Below are positions 53,495-62,205 of a stretch of DNA of 64,000 nucleotides, one piece after another. The notes below the pieces were generated by a model. That model was given only the letters and a program-made list of their open reading frames with translations, had not been told where the DNA came from and ran no database searches. The translations under genes were made by a program, and so were the position numbers. Position 1 is the stretch's first letter. Every line of letters starts with the position of its first letter. This DNA comes from JAKRSD01 sp964473995. Lineage in GTDB: Bacteria; Bacteroidota; Bacteroidia; CAIKAF01. The DNA is taken from the NCBI GenBank assembly GCA_964473995.1, contig CAYYRB010000001.1, positions 1 to 64,000 of the forward strand, read 5' to 3'.

Positions 53495-54352
53495 ATGTCT
53501 CTAAAAATACTGCCTTCTGTTCCCGGTGTGGCGGGAGTTATTCCCTGGGCTTTTTTAACCCTACTGAAAAAACCGGGTGCCACCCTTCCTGATCTCGGAT
53601 ATAAAATACAGAGTGTGGGCGTTGATGCGGCCTCCTATAATTCGTTCTGCCGCATATTTGGTTTTTCGGATGATTTAGTGCCGCTCACTTATTGGCATAT
53701 CCGTTTTTTCGGATTGAGAGCTTTTTTGGCTTCCCGTCCCGAAGCGCCGTTTCCCCTCCCCGGCATGGTTCACCTAAGCGATCGGATACGACAATACAGG
53801 CCTATTCATCGCGAAGAGTCCTTTACGGTAGATTGCCGATTCGGACGCCTACTGGCACACGAAAAAGGAACTGCCTTTGAAACACTTACCCGGCTTTTTT
53901 CAGGTGATGATCTGGTTTGGGAAGAAAATACCGTCAATCTGTACCTCGGAAAAAACATTCCCTGCACCGAAGAAACAGAATCTTTTCCCCTCGAATTGGG
54001 TAATAATTGCCACTCCGTGACCGCCGAAATGCATTCAGGGCTGGGTCGTGAATATGCCAAGGTTAGCGGCGACTATAATCCGATTCACTTAAACACAACG
54101 GGGGCTCGTGTTTTTGGATTCAAAAGACATTTGTTGCACGGGTGGTACAGTGTAAACAGGTGTCTTCAGCCTTATGAAAAAGAATTAAAAAATCCGGCCG
54201 AACTGGTGGCCTCTTTCAAGAAGCCCTTGTTTCTTCCTTCAACAATCAAGTTGAAAACAGAGCGAAAAGCAGATAAAATTCTTTTTGAAGCAGCGGATTT
54301 AAAAGAAGACTATCCCCACGTGAAGGGAATGCTGAAACCGCAACTAGGCTAA
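53495..54352 (+). CDS. MaoC-like (R)-specific enoyl-CoA hydratase family protein
   Basis: A 285-residue double hot-dog protein. The C-terminal hot dog has the hydratase-2 motif YAKVSGDYNPIHLNTTGARVFGF (about 190-212; catalytic Asp and His) followed by LLHGWYSVNRCL. The N-terminal half lacks that motif and probably forms the other half of the fold. Such enzymes hydrate trans-2-enoyl-CoA or enoyl-ACP. The gene starts 27 bp behind DUF6952 and overlaps the convergent gene's stop by 4 bp. The specific pathway is not indicated. Confidence 0.82.
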   Translation: MSLKILPSVPGVAGVIPWAFLTLLKKPGATLPDLGYKIQSVGVDAASYNSFCRIFGFSDDLVPLTYWHIRFFGLRAFLASRPEAPFPLPGMVHLSDRIRQYRPIHREESFTVDCRFGRLLAHEKGTAFETLTRLFSGDDLVWEENTVNLYLGKNIPCTEETESFPLELGNNCHSVTAEMHSGLGREYAKVSGDYNPIHLNTTGARVFGFKRHLLHGWYSVNRCLQPYEKELKNPAELVASFKKPLFLPSTIKLKTERKADKILFEAADLKEDYPHVKGMLKPQLG

Positions 54353-55938
54353 AGCGTTCTGCGCCAAAAAAACACGGCCACGTTAGCCGGGCGCGTTTCT
54401 GCCGCTCCTGTTGCTCCCGTAACATTACCTACGGCAAACGTATGGGTATGGGCATGATCCGGAATGTTATGCGTATGGTCTCCCACAGCGGTGGTTGGAC
54501 GTTGTTTAAGCCAATGGCGGTGAGCATAAAAATCCACATTATGATTATGACCCATACAATTATCCGACAGTCTTCCTAAAAAATTACCGCCTGTCGTCCG
54601 GTTATTCCATCCATTTCCACATGTTGCTCCATTGCTGTTTGAGAAAGTGTTACCTCCTGCTGTATTAGAGCTCAGGTTATCATCATAAGGAATCCAAATA
54701 TCACCACTAAAGGTGTTCGCCCCGGAAGATGTTCCTCTAAAAAAATTAGAATTGGGATTTCCTGTGGCAGGGCCGCCTCCCCACCAAAAAAAGCCATCAC
54801 TGAGGGTGTTCCCGTTGCCATCCCCATTGCCCGAAGCTGCGTCAAAACTACGACTGTCGTCATTTGTCCACCAGCCGCCCCAGTTGTGGGCATGGCCGCC
54901 CGCCGCACCGCTGGTTAAGGTACCGGCGTTGGAAATAGTGCCGGTTAAATCATGGCTGTGATTCTCCATAGCATCATCTTGAACCGCTCCCGTAAGCGGC
55001 CCGGCAGGGCCCACATTGGATGCCCCCCCGGCAGCGCGGATAAACTCTCCGTTGTTCATATCCGTGCGCACCCACTGGGTACAGGGATAAATGGTGTTTG
55101 GATCTGCCGCCGATGCCCACTGAATGTAAGTAGAACCCACGGGCGGGGTATTTACCAATTGCCAACAGGTTCCGTTAAACACTTCCACAGCTCCCAGATT
55201 GGTATTAAACCGCATAGAGCCCACGGGCGATCCGCCGGGTTGCTGCGCCGTAGTTCCAGAAGGAATGGCAATCGCGTTGGTAGAGTTTATCTGCAACGAC
55301 ACCACCGGGTTGTTGGTGTTGATACCAATGTTATTTCCGTTTTGATACACGATTGAATTACAAAGGGTATCCGGATTTCCCATAATGGGAAGCGGCCCAG
55401 AAGTAATTCCCGCACAAAATGCAGCTGCATCAGCAGGCCCGGTAACTCCCAAAGAGGCAGAAAGCGTAACGGTGAATGTGTTTCCCGCCTCCGTGAGCGT
55501 GAGTGTTTGGTTGGCAGGATTGTATATTACATTTGTAATAAGTTCATTGGTTGGATCCGTATCCATAGATGAGGGCAGATTTACCGTAAGCGTTCCGCCT
55601 GGATCGGTTATGGACAAATCGCCTGTTGTCGGATTAAACGTAAACGCCGTATTGTTGCCCCCTGGCAATGGAAAGGGAATCCATGCAGCCGCATTCCAAA
55701 AATAAAAAAGCTGGTCATCTGTATCGTAAACCAAAAGCGCCTGATCTCCTGCTCCGGCAGGTGCTATAGCGAGGCGCTGGGCCGTGGTAAGCCGTGGAAC
55801 CATAAACCCCTTATCCGATGCGCTGAGATCAAGCAATGCTTTGGGATTTGGCGAATTGGTGCCTATACCTACGTTGTTTTGAGCAAAAAGATTAACGCTA
55901 AAAAATAAAACAAACAGAAAAAAAATAAGCGCTCTCAT
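54349..55938 (-). CDS. Exported protein resembling phage tail tip / tail-collar proteins
   Basis: A 529-residue protein with a signal peptide (about 1-19, ending LFAQ). The start NNVGIGTNSPNPKALLDLSAS and KGFMVPRLTTAQR is common in large secreted Bacteroidota proteins. The middle is a repetitive beta-rich stretch. From about residue 275 it looks like a tail collar: GEFIRAAGG, then Gly/Asn-rich sequence with HSH and HAH, and a dense His cluster in the last 65 residues: HNH (464), HRH (473), HTH (488) and HAHTH (495). In phage tail-fibre tips HxH pairs bind iron. No T9SS sorting domain is seen. Overlaps the MaoC gene's stop by 4 bp. Confidence 0.72.
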   Translation of the reverse strand: MRALIFFLFVLFFSVNLFAQNNVGIGTNSPNPKALLDLSASDKGFMVPRLTTAQRLAIAPAGAGDQALLVYDTDDQLFYFWNAAAWIPFPLPGGNNTAFTFNPTTGDLSITDPGGTLTVNLPSSMDTDPTNELITNVIYNPANQTLTLTEAGNTFTVTLSASLGVTGPADAAAFCAGITSGPLPIMGNPDTLCNSIVYQNGNNIGINTNNPVVSLQINSTNAIAIPSGTTAQQPGGSPVGSMRFNTNLGAVEVFNGTCWQLVNTPPVGSTYIQWASAADPNTIYPCTQWVRTDMNNGEFIRAAGGASNVGPAGPLTGAVQDDAMENHSHDLTGTISNAGTLTSGAAGGHAHNWGGWWTNDDSRSFDAASGNGDGNGNTLSDGFFWWGGGPATGNPNSNFFRGTSSGANTFSGDIWIPYDDNLSSNTAGGNTFSNSNGATCGNGWNNRTTGGNFLGRLSDNCMGHNHNVDFYAHRHWLKQRPTTAVGDHTHNIPDHAHTHTFAVGNVTGATGAAETRPANVAVFFWRRTL

Positions 55939-56037
55939 GAATTATAATCTTTTGATTTTACTACTCTTAAAATACAAATAAACATAAATTTTATTTTCTT
56001 GAAAGAAATGGGTGTTTTATACAGATAAAAACCCCGC

Positions 56038-56045
56038 TACCTTTG
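56038..56045 (+). promoter_or_regulatory. -7 promoter box of deoC
   Basis: Perfect TACCTTTG with TTTT 19 bp upstream, only 4 bp before the ATG; the mRNA would be leaderless. Confidence 0.6.
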
Positions 56046-56049
56046 TGTC

Positions 56050-56817
56050 ATGAAAGAGGCGCATGCACGTATTTATTCGCTGCTTGATATAACCCGTTTG
56101 GAAGGAACCGACAACCGGTCTGAAATAAACCGGTTTGCGAACCGGGTTTTAGAGAATTACAGCATGTTCGGTTGTAAGCCGGCAGCGCTCTGCGTGTTTC
56201 CCGTATTCGCCATTCAGGTTAAAGACCTGCTCGCGGGAACGGATATAAAAACGGCCTGTGTGGCAGGGGCCTTTCCCCACGGTCAACTTCCCTTACACAT
56301 GAAGGCGGACGAGGTGAAATTTGCCCTGGATGCCGGAGCAGATGAAATTGATTATGTCATAAACCGAGGCCGGTTTTTGGAGGATGGAACGGAATATTTA
56401 TTTGAAGAAATCTCGCATATCAGGCAGGTCTGCGGAAGCGGAACGCTGCTTAAGGTTATTTTAGAAACCGGAGAACTGGAAAAGCCCGAAAACATGAAAA
56501 GGGCCGCAGCGGCCGCCATAAAAGGAGGTGCGGATTTTGTAAAAACATCCACCGGAAAATCGGCCGAATCGGCTACGGTTAAGTCTGTGGAAATGCTTTG
56601 CGAGGCAATAAAAGATTATTTTCTGCGCACGGGGATTAAAATTGGCATAAAACCTTCCGGTGGGATTTCCGAACCCGAAGATGCTGAACGGTATATACAA
56701 ACCATCATCCGGGGAACGGGGCCCGAGTGGATTCACCCGGAACGGATGCGCATCGGGGCAAGCCGCCTTGCCACAAAACTGCTGCAACAGGAAAGTAAAG
56801 AGCAAGGCAATTATTGA
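56050..56817 (+). CDS. deoC: Deoxyribose-phosphate aldolase
   Basis: Cleaves 2-deoxy-D-ribose 5-phosphate to acetaldehyde and glyceraldehyde 3-phosphate (EC 4.1.2.4), in deoxynucleoside breakdown. The 255-residue TIM barrel has ALCVFPVF, the segment GAFPHGQLP, the Schiff-base Lys165 in DFVKTSTGK and the second Lys201 in GIKPSGGIS, all as expected. The gene stands alone and converges on pbp1A, with 53 bp between stops. Confidence 0.93.
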   Translation: MKEAHARIYSLLDITRLEGTDNRSEINRFANRVLENYSMFGCKPAALCVFPVFAIQVKDLLAGTDIKTACVAGAFPHGQLPLHMKADEVKFALDAGADEIDYVINRGRFLEDGTEYLFEEISHIRQVCGSGTLLKVILETGELEKPENMKRAAAAAIKGGADFVKTSTGKSAESATVKSVEMLCEAIKDYFLRTGIKIGIKPSGGISEPEDAERYIQTIIRGTGPEWIHPERMRIGASRLATKLLQQESKEQGNY

Positions 56818-56870
56818 TTCTGCCTCTTTTTAAATTTTATTCTGCTTGGATTGATGGGGTAGCTTGAAAA

Positions 56871-59123
56871 TTATCGGTCAAAATTTTCGCCTGAAATATC
56901 CTCCTGAAAATCCAAAAGATCTTCACGGTATTCGCCGCAGTTTGTTTCAATATTGATTTCTACGGCCGGTTTTGCAAACTCGGCCCCACTATAACCCAGT
57001 TCGGGATCACCGTACACTTTTTTCATGTACAATGCCCACGTGGGAAGGGCCATGTTGGCGCCCTGACCCAAAGCCGTGCTACGAAAACGGACCTGACGGT
57101 CTTCACCTCCGGCCCACACGCCCGTAGTCAAATCTGATGAAAAGCCGATAAACCACCCGTCGGAATTGTTTTGGGTGGTTCCCGTTTTCCCACCTACCGG
57201 TTTGTCAAAGCGATAGGTCCGGCGAAGTCGTCCGGCTGTTCCTTCCAGCACCACGCCCTTCATAAGCTCTACCATCAGCCATGCCGAAACTTCATCCATG
57301 GCCTCGTTCCGCTCTGGATAAAACTCTTCCAACACATTTCCGTTTTTATCCTCAATTCGTAAAAGATACTGCGGTTTGATAAATACTCCCCGGTTGGGAA
57401 ATGTATTGAACGCACCCACCATTTCATACACGGTAATATCCGGCGTCCCCAGGCAAATGGCGGGTACCGGGTCAATATCACTTACGTCTATTCCCAATTT
57501 GGAAGCAAACTTTAACACCGCCGACGGGCCGTACTGCTTCATCAGGAACGCGCTTACTTTATTGACCGAATGGGCGAGCGCCTCTTTCAGGCTCATCATC
57601 TGTCCTTCTTTATAATCGCTCGAATTGGAGGGACACCAATTGTCTATACACACCGAGGCGTTTGGTACCTGCATACAGGGCGAATTTTTTTCCTGTATAG
57701 CCATGGCATAAACAAACGGCTTAAACGTAGATCCTACCTGGCGTTGGCTGCCGCGAACGTGGTCGTATTTAAAGTTTTTAAAATCAACCCCTCCCACCCA
57801 GGCTTTTACTTGGCCCGTCTGGGTTTCCATGCTCATTAATCCGCACTGAAGAAAGTACTTGTAATAGACCAGGCTGTCCCAGGGGCTCATAACGGTATCG
57901 CGGTCTCCCCGATAAGAAAAGACCCGCATTTTCACCGGGGTTCTGAATTCCTTTTCAATTTCTTCATCACTCAGCCCCTCCTCCTTTGCGGCTTTGTAGC
58001 GTCCGCTTTCGCGCATGACCTTTTTCAGATTTTTGTCCACATCTTCCTGCTTCATCCGGGAATCAAACGGCCCGTTTTTACTTCCTTTTTTGGAGCGGTA
58101 AAATTGCTGCTGAAGCGTGGACATCCATTCCATGACGGCCTGCTCGGCATAACGTTGCATTTTGCTGTCTATCGTGGTATATATGCGAAGTCCGTCCCTG
58201 TACAAATCATAATTTTCTCCATTCTCTTTTGTATGCGATTTGCACCATTTTTGGAGGTCTTTTTTTAACTCGGCGGTAAAGTGGGGTGCCAGGTCGCCCA
58301 TGCCAAATTGGTTGCGCTGTACCCGCTCCCAAAGCTTTGCTTCGTCTGCAATGAGGGGTTTCTCTTTATACTCGGCAGCTTTCTCTTCGGTGATTTTTTT
58401 ATTTTTCACCATCTGATTCAACACTGTGTTGCGGCGGTTTATACAACGATCCGGGTTTTTTATCGGGCTGTATCTGGTCGGTGCTTTCAATAAGCCTACC
58501 AACAAGGCGGACTCATGTATTTCCAGTTCGGCCGGTTTTTTATTGAAATAAACCTTGGCCGCTGTCTGAATTCCGAATATTTCGTGGCCAAAATCGGCCA
58601 TATTCAAATACATGGTAAGTATTTCCTGTTTCGTATAATTTCTTTCCAGTTTGGCGCTGATGACCCACTCTTTACACTTTTGAAAAATTCGGCGGATTTT
58701 ACCCCCTTTTCTTTCCTGCCCATGAAAAAGAATTTTAGCCAATTGCTGAGTAATGGTGCTTCCCCCTCCCTGTCCTCCGCCTGTTAAAACGGCGCGAAGG
58801 AGGGCTTTACCATCCACGCCGGAGTGATTATAAAAACGCTCGTCCTCGGTAGCAATGAGCGCATCCACCATGGACGGATTTATCTCCGAGTATTTCACAT
58901 TGGTCCGGTTCTGGATGTAATATTTACCCAGTATTTTTCCATCGGCACTGTAAATAAGGCTGGCCTGGTTGCTTCGGGGATCTTCCAGTTCTGCAAAAGA
59001 AGGAAGTTTGCCGAACGCGCCAAGTGCTGCCAGAAGCAGCATGAACAAAAGAAAAACAAGCGGGCTGAATGCCAATATCCAAGGCCATTTTCCCGGGCTG
59101 GAGGATGTTGATTGTTTTGCCAT
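56871..59123 (-). CDS. Bifunctional penicillin-binding protein 1A
   Basis: Peptidoglycan glycosyltransferase and transpeptidase, 750 residues. One membrane helix (about 15-37); GT51 domain with EDERFYNHSGVD (about 93-104) and GGSTITQQLAKILFHG; a linker; transpeptidase domain with the nucleophile motif STFK in QVGSTFKPFVYA, SVN in AHSVNKVSAF, and KTG in GGKTGTTQNNSDGWF. The long insert between the two domains (about 300-400) is charged and helical. Last gene of holB-ricT-gldH-pbp1A; its ATG overlaps the gldH stop by one base (TGATG). Confidence 0.95.
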   Translation of the reverse strand: MAKQSTSSSPGKWPWILAFSPLVFLLFMLLLAALGAFGKLPSFAELEDPRSNQASLIYSADGKILGKYYIQNRTNVKYSEINPSMVDALIATEDERFYNHSGVDGKALLRAVLTGGGQGGGSTITQQLAKILFHGQERKGGKIRRIFQKCKEWVISAKLERNYTKQEILTMYLNMADFGHEIFGIQTAAKVYFNKKPAELEIHESALLVGLLKAPTRYSPIKNPDRCINRRNTVLNQMVKNKKITEEKAAEYKEKPLIADEAKLWERVQRNQFGMGDLAPHFTAELKKDLQKWCKSHTKENGENYDLYRDGLRIYTTIDSKMQRYAEQAVMEWMSTLQQQFYRSKKGSKNGPFDSRMKQEDVDKNLKKVMRESGRYKAAKEEGLSDEEIEKEFRTPVKMRVFSYRGDRDTVMSPWDSLVYYKYFLQCGLMSMETQTGQVKAWVGGVDFKNFKYDHVRGSQRQVGSTFKPFVYAMAIQEKNSPCMQVPNASVCIDNWCPSNSSDYKEGQMMSLKEALAHSVNKVSAFLMKQYGPSAVLKFASKLGIDVSDIDPVPAICLGTPDITVYEMVGAFNTFPNRGVFIKPQYLLRIEDKNGNVLEEFYPERNEAMDEVSAWLMVELMKGVVLEGTAGRLRRTYRFDKPVGGKTGTTQNNSDGWFIGFSSDLTTGVWAGGEDRQVRFRSTALGQGANMALPTWALYMKKVYGDPELGYSGAEFAKPAVEINIETNCGEYREDLLDFQEDISGENFDR

Positions 59124-59632
59124 CAGTTTTCCTGTTGCTGATCGGTTTCTATGCGGAGTCCGAAATTCATAACAAACGGAAGTTTTCCATCATCCCTGCG
59201 CATGGCATGGTTGAATTGAAAGCGGTAAATCCCCGCCTGATCAAAATGAACTCCTTCAGAAAGGAGAAAGGAGTTATTGCAGATATCTCCGGAACATTTC
59301 CCCAACGGATTTCCATTTTCTTCGTAAAATTGGAAGTCCAGGGTGTCCAATGCCTTTTTCCCATCAGGGAAAACGCTGGTAAGAAACAGGTAAATGTTTC
59401 GGTAGGGATAATTTTCTCCGTTGCGGATTTTCACAATCAAATTATACGTTTCTACCGTGTCGATTATTTCGGCATTAAACGAAATGGTATCCGTCTTATT
59501 CCATTCGTAATTTTTAATCTCCCGATACTCCTCAAAAATACGGCTTCTGTCGCACGAAAAAAAGAACAATACGCATAACGCCACTAAAAATACGTGGGCC
59601 AGCCTGTTTCCCGGTTTCAAAAAACACTGCAT
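59123..59632 (-). CDS. gldH: Gliding motility lipoprotein GldH
   Basis: Lipoprotein needed for gliding in Flavobacterium; many Bacteroidota keep it without being known to glide. The 169-residue protein has the lipobox FFFSC (Cys27), then YREIKNYEWNKTDTISFNAEI and the GIYRFQFNHAMR segment near the end typical of the family. The frame is open to 59824, but that overlaps ricT; the ATG at 59632 gives a clean signal peptide and sits one base behind the ricT stop. Confidence 0.88.
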   Translation of the reverse strand: MQCFLKPGNRLAHVFLVALCVLFFFSCDRSRIFEEYREIKNYEWNKTDTISFNAEIIDTVETYNLIVKIRNGENYPYRNIYLFLTSVFPDGKKALDTLDFQFYEENGNPLGKCSGDICNNSFLLSEGVHFDQAGIYRFQFNHAMRRDDGKLPFVMNFGLRIETDQQQEN

Positions 59633-59633
59633 A

Positions 59634-60929
59634 TTAAGCGCCGGAAGGAGGGTTTTCTTTTCCCGGACCGGGATTTTTTCCATTCTCTTTTCTTTTGTCT
59701 CTTCGCTGTTCTCCCGGCCTGTTGGCATTTTGCGAACCAGGCCGTCCATCTGCATGTTGTCTTCTCTGATTATCATTACGCTTTGGGCGGTTGCGGTTTC
59801 GATTTTCGCGCTTTTGGCGGTCAAAACGGGCTATATTATCCTCTCCCGCAGCGTCCACAAAGTCAAGTTCTGTATGGGCTTTTCGGGTTTCCCGCAAGGT
59901 AAGTTCAGGCTGTCCGTCGCTAAGTTTATCCGCTAATTTTCCCGCCTTGTTCAATTCCTGTATTTCCCGAACCTTGGCCGGCGTGAGACGATGAAGGCGG
60001 TTTTCATTGCCTTCGTAGGCATAAAACATAACACCGTTAAAGATATCGGTTTTTATATGAACGCCGTTCCCCTCCATAGTCCGGAGCATTGTATGGGACG
60101 GCGGAAAATCACGCAGGGCATCCATATAACTTTCCAGTTCATAGTTTAGACAGCACTTGAGTTTCCCGCACTGTCCTGCCAGTTTCTGTGGGTTTATTGA
60201 AAGCTGTTGATAGCGGGCCGCCGTGGTGGTTACGGTTCTAAAATCTTTAAGCCACGATGCACAGCAAAGCTCTCTTCCGCAGGCGCCTATGCCACCTACC
60301 CTGCCGGCCTCCTGCCGCGCCCCGATCTGCCGCATTTCTATGCGCACTTTCAAATCGCGGGCAAGCAACTTAATCAATTCCCGAAAATCAACCCGGTTTT
60401 CTGCGATGTAAAAAAAGGTGGCCTTCGTTCCGTCTCCCTGGTATTCCACATCGCTGATTTTCATATCTAAATTCAGCTCTACTGCGTGTTTTCGGGAAAT
60501 CATCATGGCATTTTTTTCCAGCGCCATGGCTGCTTGCCAACGTTCTATATCGTTCGGGCGCGCTTTGCGGAATACCTTTTTTGCAGCTTCGCTCGGCTGA
60601 AACCCGTTTTTGCGCATTTGCAGGCGAACAAGCTCCCCGGTAACCGAAACGATGCCTATATCATGACCGGGGTTTCCTTCTACGGCTACCGCATCGCCCT
60701 GAACCAGCTGAAGTCCTTCGGGGTTTCTGAAGAATTCTTTCCGTGTGTTTTTAAACCGAACTTCTACCCAATGGAAAGGCTCCGTTCCGGATGCGGGCTC
60801 CATGCCGGCCAGCCAATCAAATACATTCAATTTGTTACAGCCTCCCGTTCCGCAGGTACCGTTGTTTTTGCACCCCGCAGGCAACGCGGTGGTGTTTCCT
60901 CTTCCGTTTGAACAATCAGCACAGGCCAT
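59634..60929 (-). CDS. ricT: PSP1-domain regulatory protein RicT
   Basis: A 431-residue homologue of RicT/YaaT. An N-terminal Cys-rich segment (CADCSNGRGN, CKNNGTCGTGGC) precedes the PSP1 domain, which holds GIGACGRELCCASWLKDF (about 215-232) and the CGKLKCCLNYE motif. In Bacillus the RicAFT complex carries iron-sulfur clusters and affects RNA processing; the Cys motifs for that are present here. The last 75 residues are a very basic Asn/Arg-rich tail. It lies between holB (55 bp) and gldH (1 bp). Confidence 0.88.
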   Translation of the reverse strand: MACADCSNGRGNTTALPAGCKNNGTCGTGGCNKLNVFDWLAGMEPASGTEPFHWVEVRFKNTRKEFFRNPEGLQLVQGDAVAVEGNPGHDIGIVSVTGELVRLQMRKNGFQPSEAAKKVFRKARPNDIERWQAAMALEKNAMMISRKHAVELNLDMKISDVEYQGDGTKATFFYIAENRVDFRELIKLLARDLKVRIEMRQIGARQEAGRVGGIGACGRELCCASWLKDFRTVTTTAARYQQLSINPQKLAGQCGKLKCCLNYELESYMDALRDFPPSHTMLRTMEGNGVHIKTDIFNGVMFYAYEGNENRLHRLTPAKVREIQELNKAGKLADKLSDGQPELTLRETRKAHTELDFVDAAGEDNIARFDRQKRENRNRNRPKRNDNQRRQHADGRPGSQNANRPGEQRRDKRKENGKNPGPGKENPPSGA

Positions 60930-60984
60930 ACTTCACAATTTCTGTTTGGGCAAAATTAATCAAAATAAAACGGGTTTTCGTGAA

Positions 60985-62121
60985 TCACCCGGCGCGACGC
61001 ATATAATACGGCATAATCCGCAGCGAAAGCGCCGTCATGAGCATTTTGGCACTGGCCTGTCTGTCGATATGATACAAGGCTTCTTCGGTTAATCTGCGAA
61101 TTTCTATCACGGATTCCGGAGTTACGGTTTTGGCAAATTTTTCCAAAAAAACGCGCTCGGCGGATGTGGTACGGGCCAGCTTGTGATCACCCGCCTGAAC
61201 GATTATGCTCTCGCGGAACATGTGCATCACATACACCAAAAAATTCTTTTGCTCATCCATGGTAAATCCATGGAAATCGTCTGAAAATTTAAACAATGCC
61301 GGAAGATCGGCGCGGTAAATGGCCAGCATCCATTCTCTAAATCGATTTACACTTTGGGAGTTGTCAGGCTCGTTGCATAGCCACATGGCCTCATTGTAAT
61401 TTCCATCGGCGATGTTTACGATTTCCTGCGCCCTTTGCACATCCATTCCATGAAAATTCATAAGGGATTCCATCATATCAAAGTCTGGAATTTTGGGCAG
61501 CTTGAGCAATTGCGTGCGTGATAAAATGGTAGCCATGATTCCGTCGGGGCGGTTGCTCACCAAAAAAAACAGGGTGCGCGGAGGCGGTTCTTCCAAAATT
61601 TTCAAAAGCTTTGGAATGGCTGCGTGAAAAAACAACTCGGGCATCCACACCAGACAAATTTTATATCCGCCCGAATAGGATTTCATCTGCATGTGGTGAA
61701 CGATTTCATTCACCGTCTGTGCGTTTATCACAGCCAGTTTATCGTCCATTCCTGCCGCCCGAAACCAATCATCCGACTCCATGTAGGGATTGGAAAGCAC
61801 CGCTTTCCGGAAAGCCTCAGTAAAATACTTACAGGAAATCTCTTTTTTGTTGGTATCGCCCACTTTGGCGAAAGGAAAAACCAAATCTAAATCAGGATGA
61901 ACAAGGCGCGCCATCTGCCTACAGGAATCACAGGCTCCACAGCTGTCGTGTTCTTGTTTGTCCAAACAAAGTACATACTGCGCATAGGCCAACGCCAGGG
62001 GTAAATTTCCGCCCCCCGGGCGGGAGGCGATAAGCTGGGCATGGGGAATACGATCCGCAACGACACCGCTTATCAGCGTCGTTTTTAACTCACGGCTTCC
62101 CAACACATCGGCAAACTTCAT
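60985..62121 (-). CDS. holB: DNA polymerase III subunit delta prime
   Basis: Clamp-loader subunit of 378 residues. The P-loop position reads RPGGGNLPLAL, lacking the Lys needed for ATP binding, as in E. coli delta prime. A zinc module CGACDSC lies near 61-67, and the region KLLKILEEPPPRTLFFLVS, with SRTQLLKLP, is the sensor/arginine-finger part. The C-terminal collar domain is less conserved. First gene of holB-ricT-gldH-pbp1A, with a TATTTTTG box 31 bp upstream. Confidence 0.9.
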   Translation of the reverse strand: MKFADVLGSRELKTTLISGVVADRIPHAQLIASRPGGGNLPLALAYAQYVLCLDKQEHDSCGACDSCRQMARLVHPDLDLVFPFAKVGDTNKKEISCKYFTEAFRKAVLSNPYMESDDWFRAAGMDDKLAVINAQTVNEIVHHMQMKSYSGGYKICLVWMPELFFHAAIPKLLKILEEPPPRTLFFLVSNRPDGIMATILSRTQLLKLPKIPDFDMMESLMNFHGMDVQRAQEIVNIADGNYNEAMWLCNEPDNSQSVNRFREWMLAIYRADLPALFKFSDDFHGFTMDEQKNFLVYVMHMFRESIIVQAGDHKLARTTSAERVFLEKFAKTVTPESVIEIRRLTEEALYHIDRQASAKMLMTALSLRIMPYYMRRAG

Positions 62122-62152
62122 TTCCCTGCTCGGCGGTTTATTTTATTTTTGC

Positions 62153-62160
62153 CAAAAATA
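62153..62160 (-). promoter_or_regulatory. Possible -7 box of the holB operon
   Basis: TATTTTTG on the minus strand fits TAnnTTTG, 31 bp from the holB ATG. Confidence 0.4.
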
Positions 62161-62172
62161 CACTAAGAACAT

Positions 62173-62180
62173 TACTTTTA
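62173..62180 (+). promoter_or_regulatory. Possible -7 box of pgk
   Basis: TACTTTTA (one mismatch to TAnnTTTG), 25 bp from the ATG at 62206; divergent from the holB box. Confidence 0.4.
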
Positions 62181-62205
62181 TTCGGTTTACCATAAACATT
62201 TGTTG

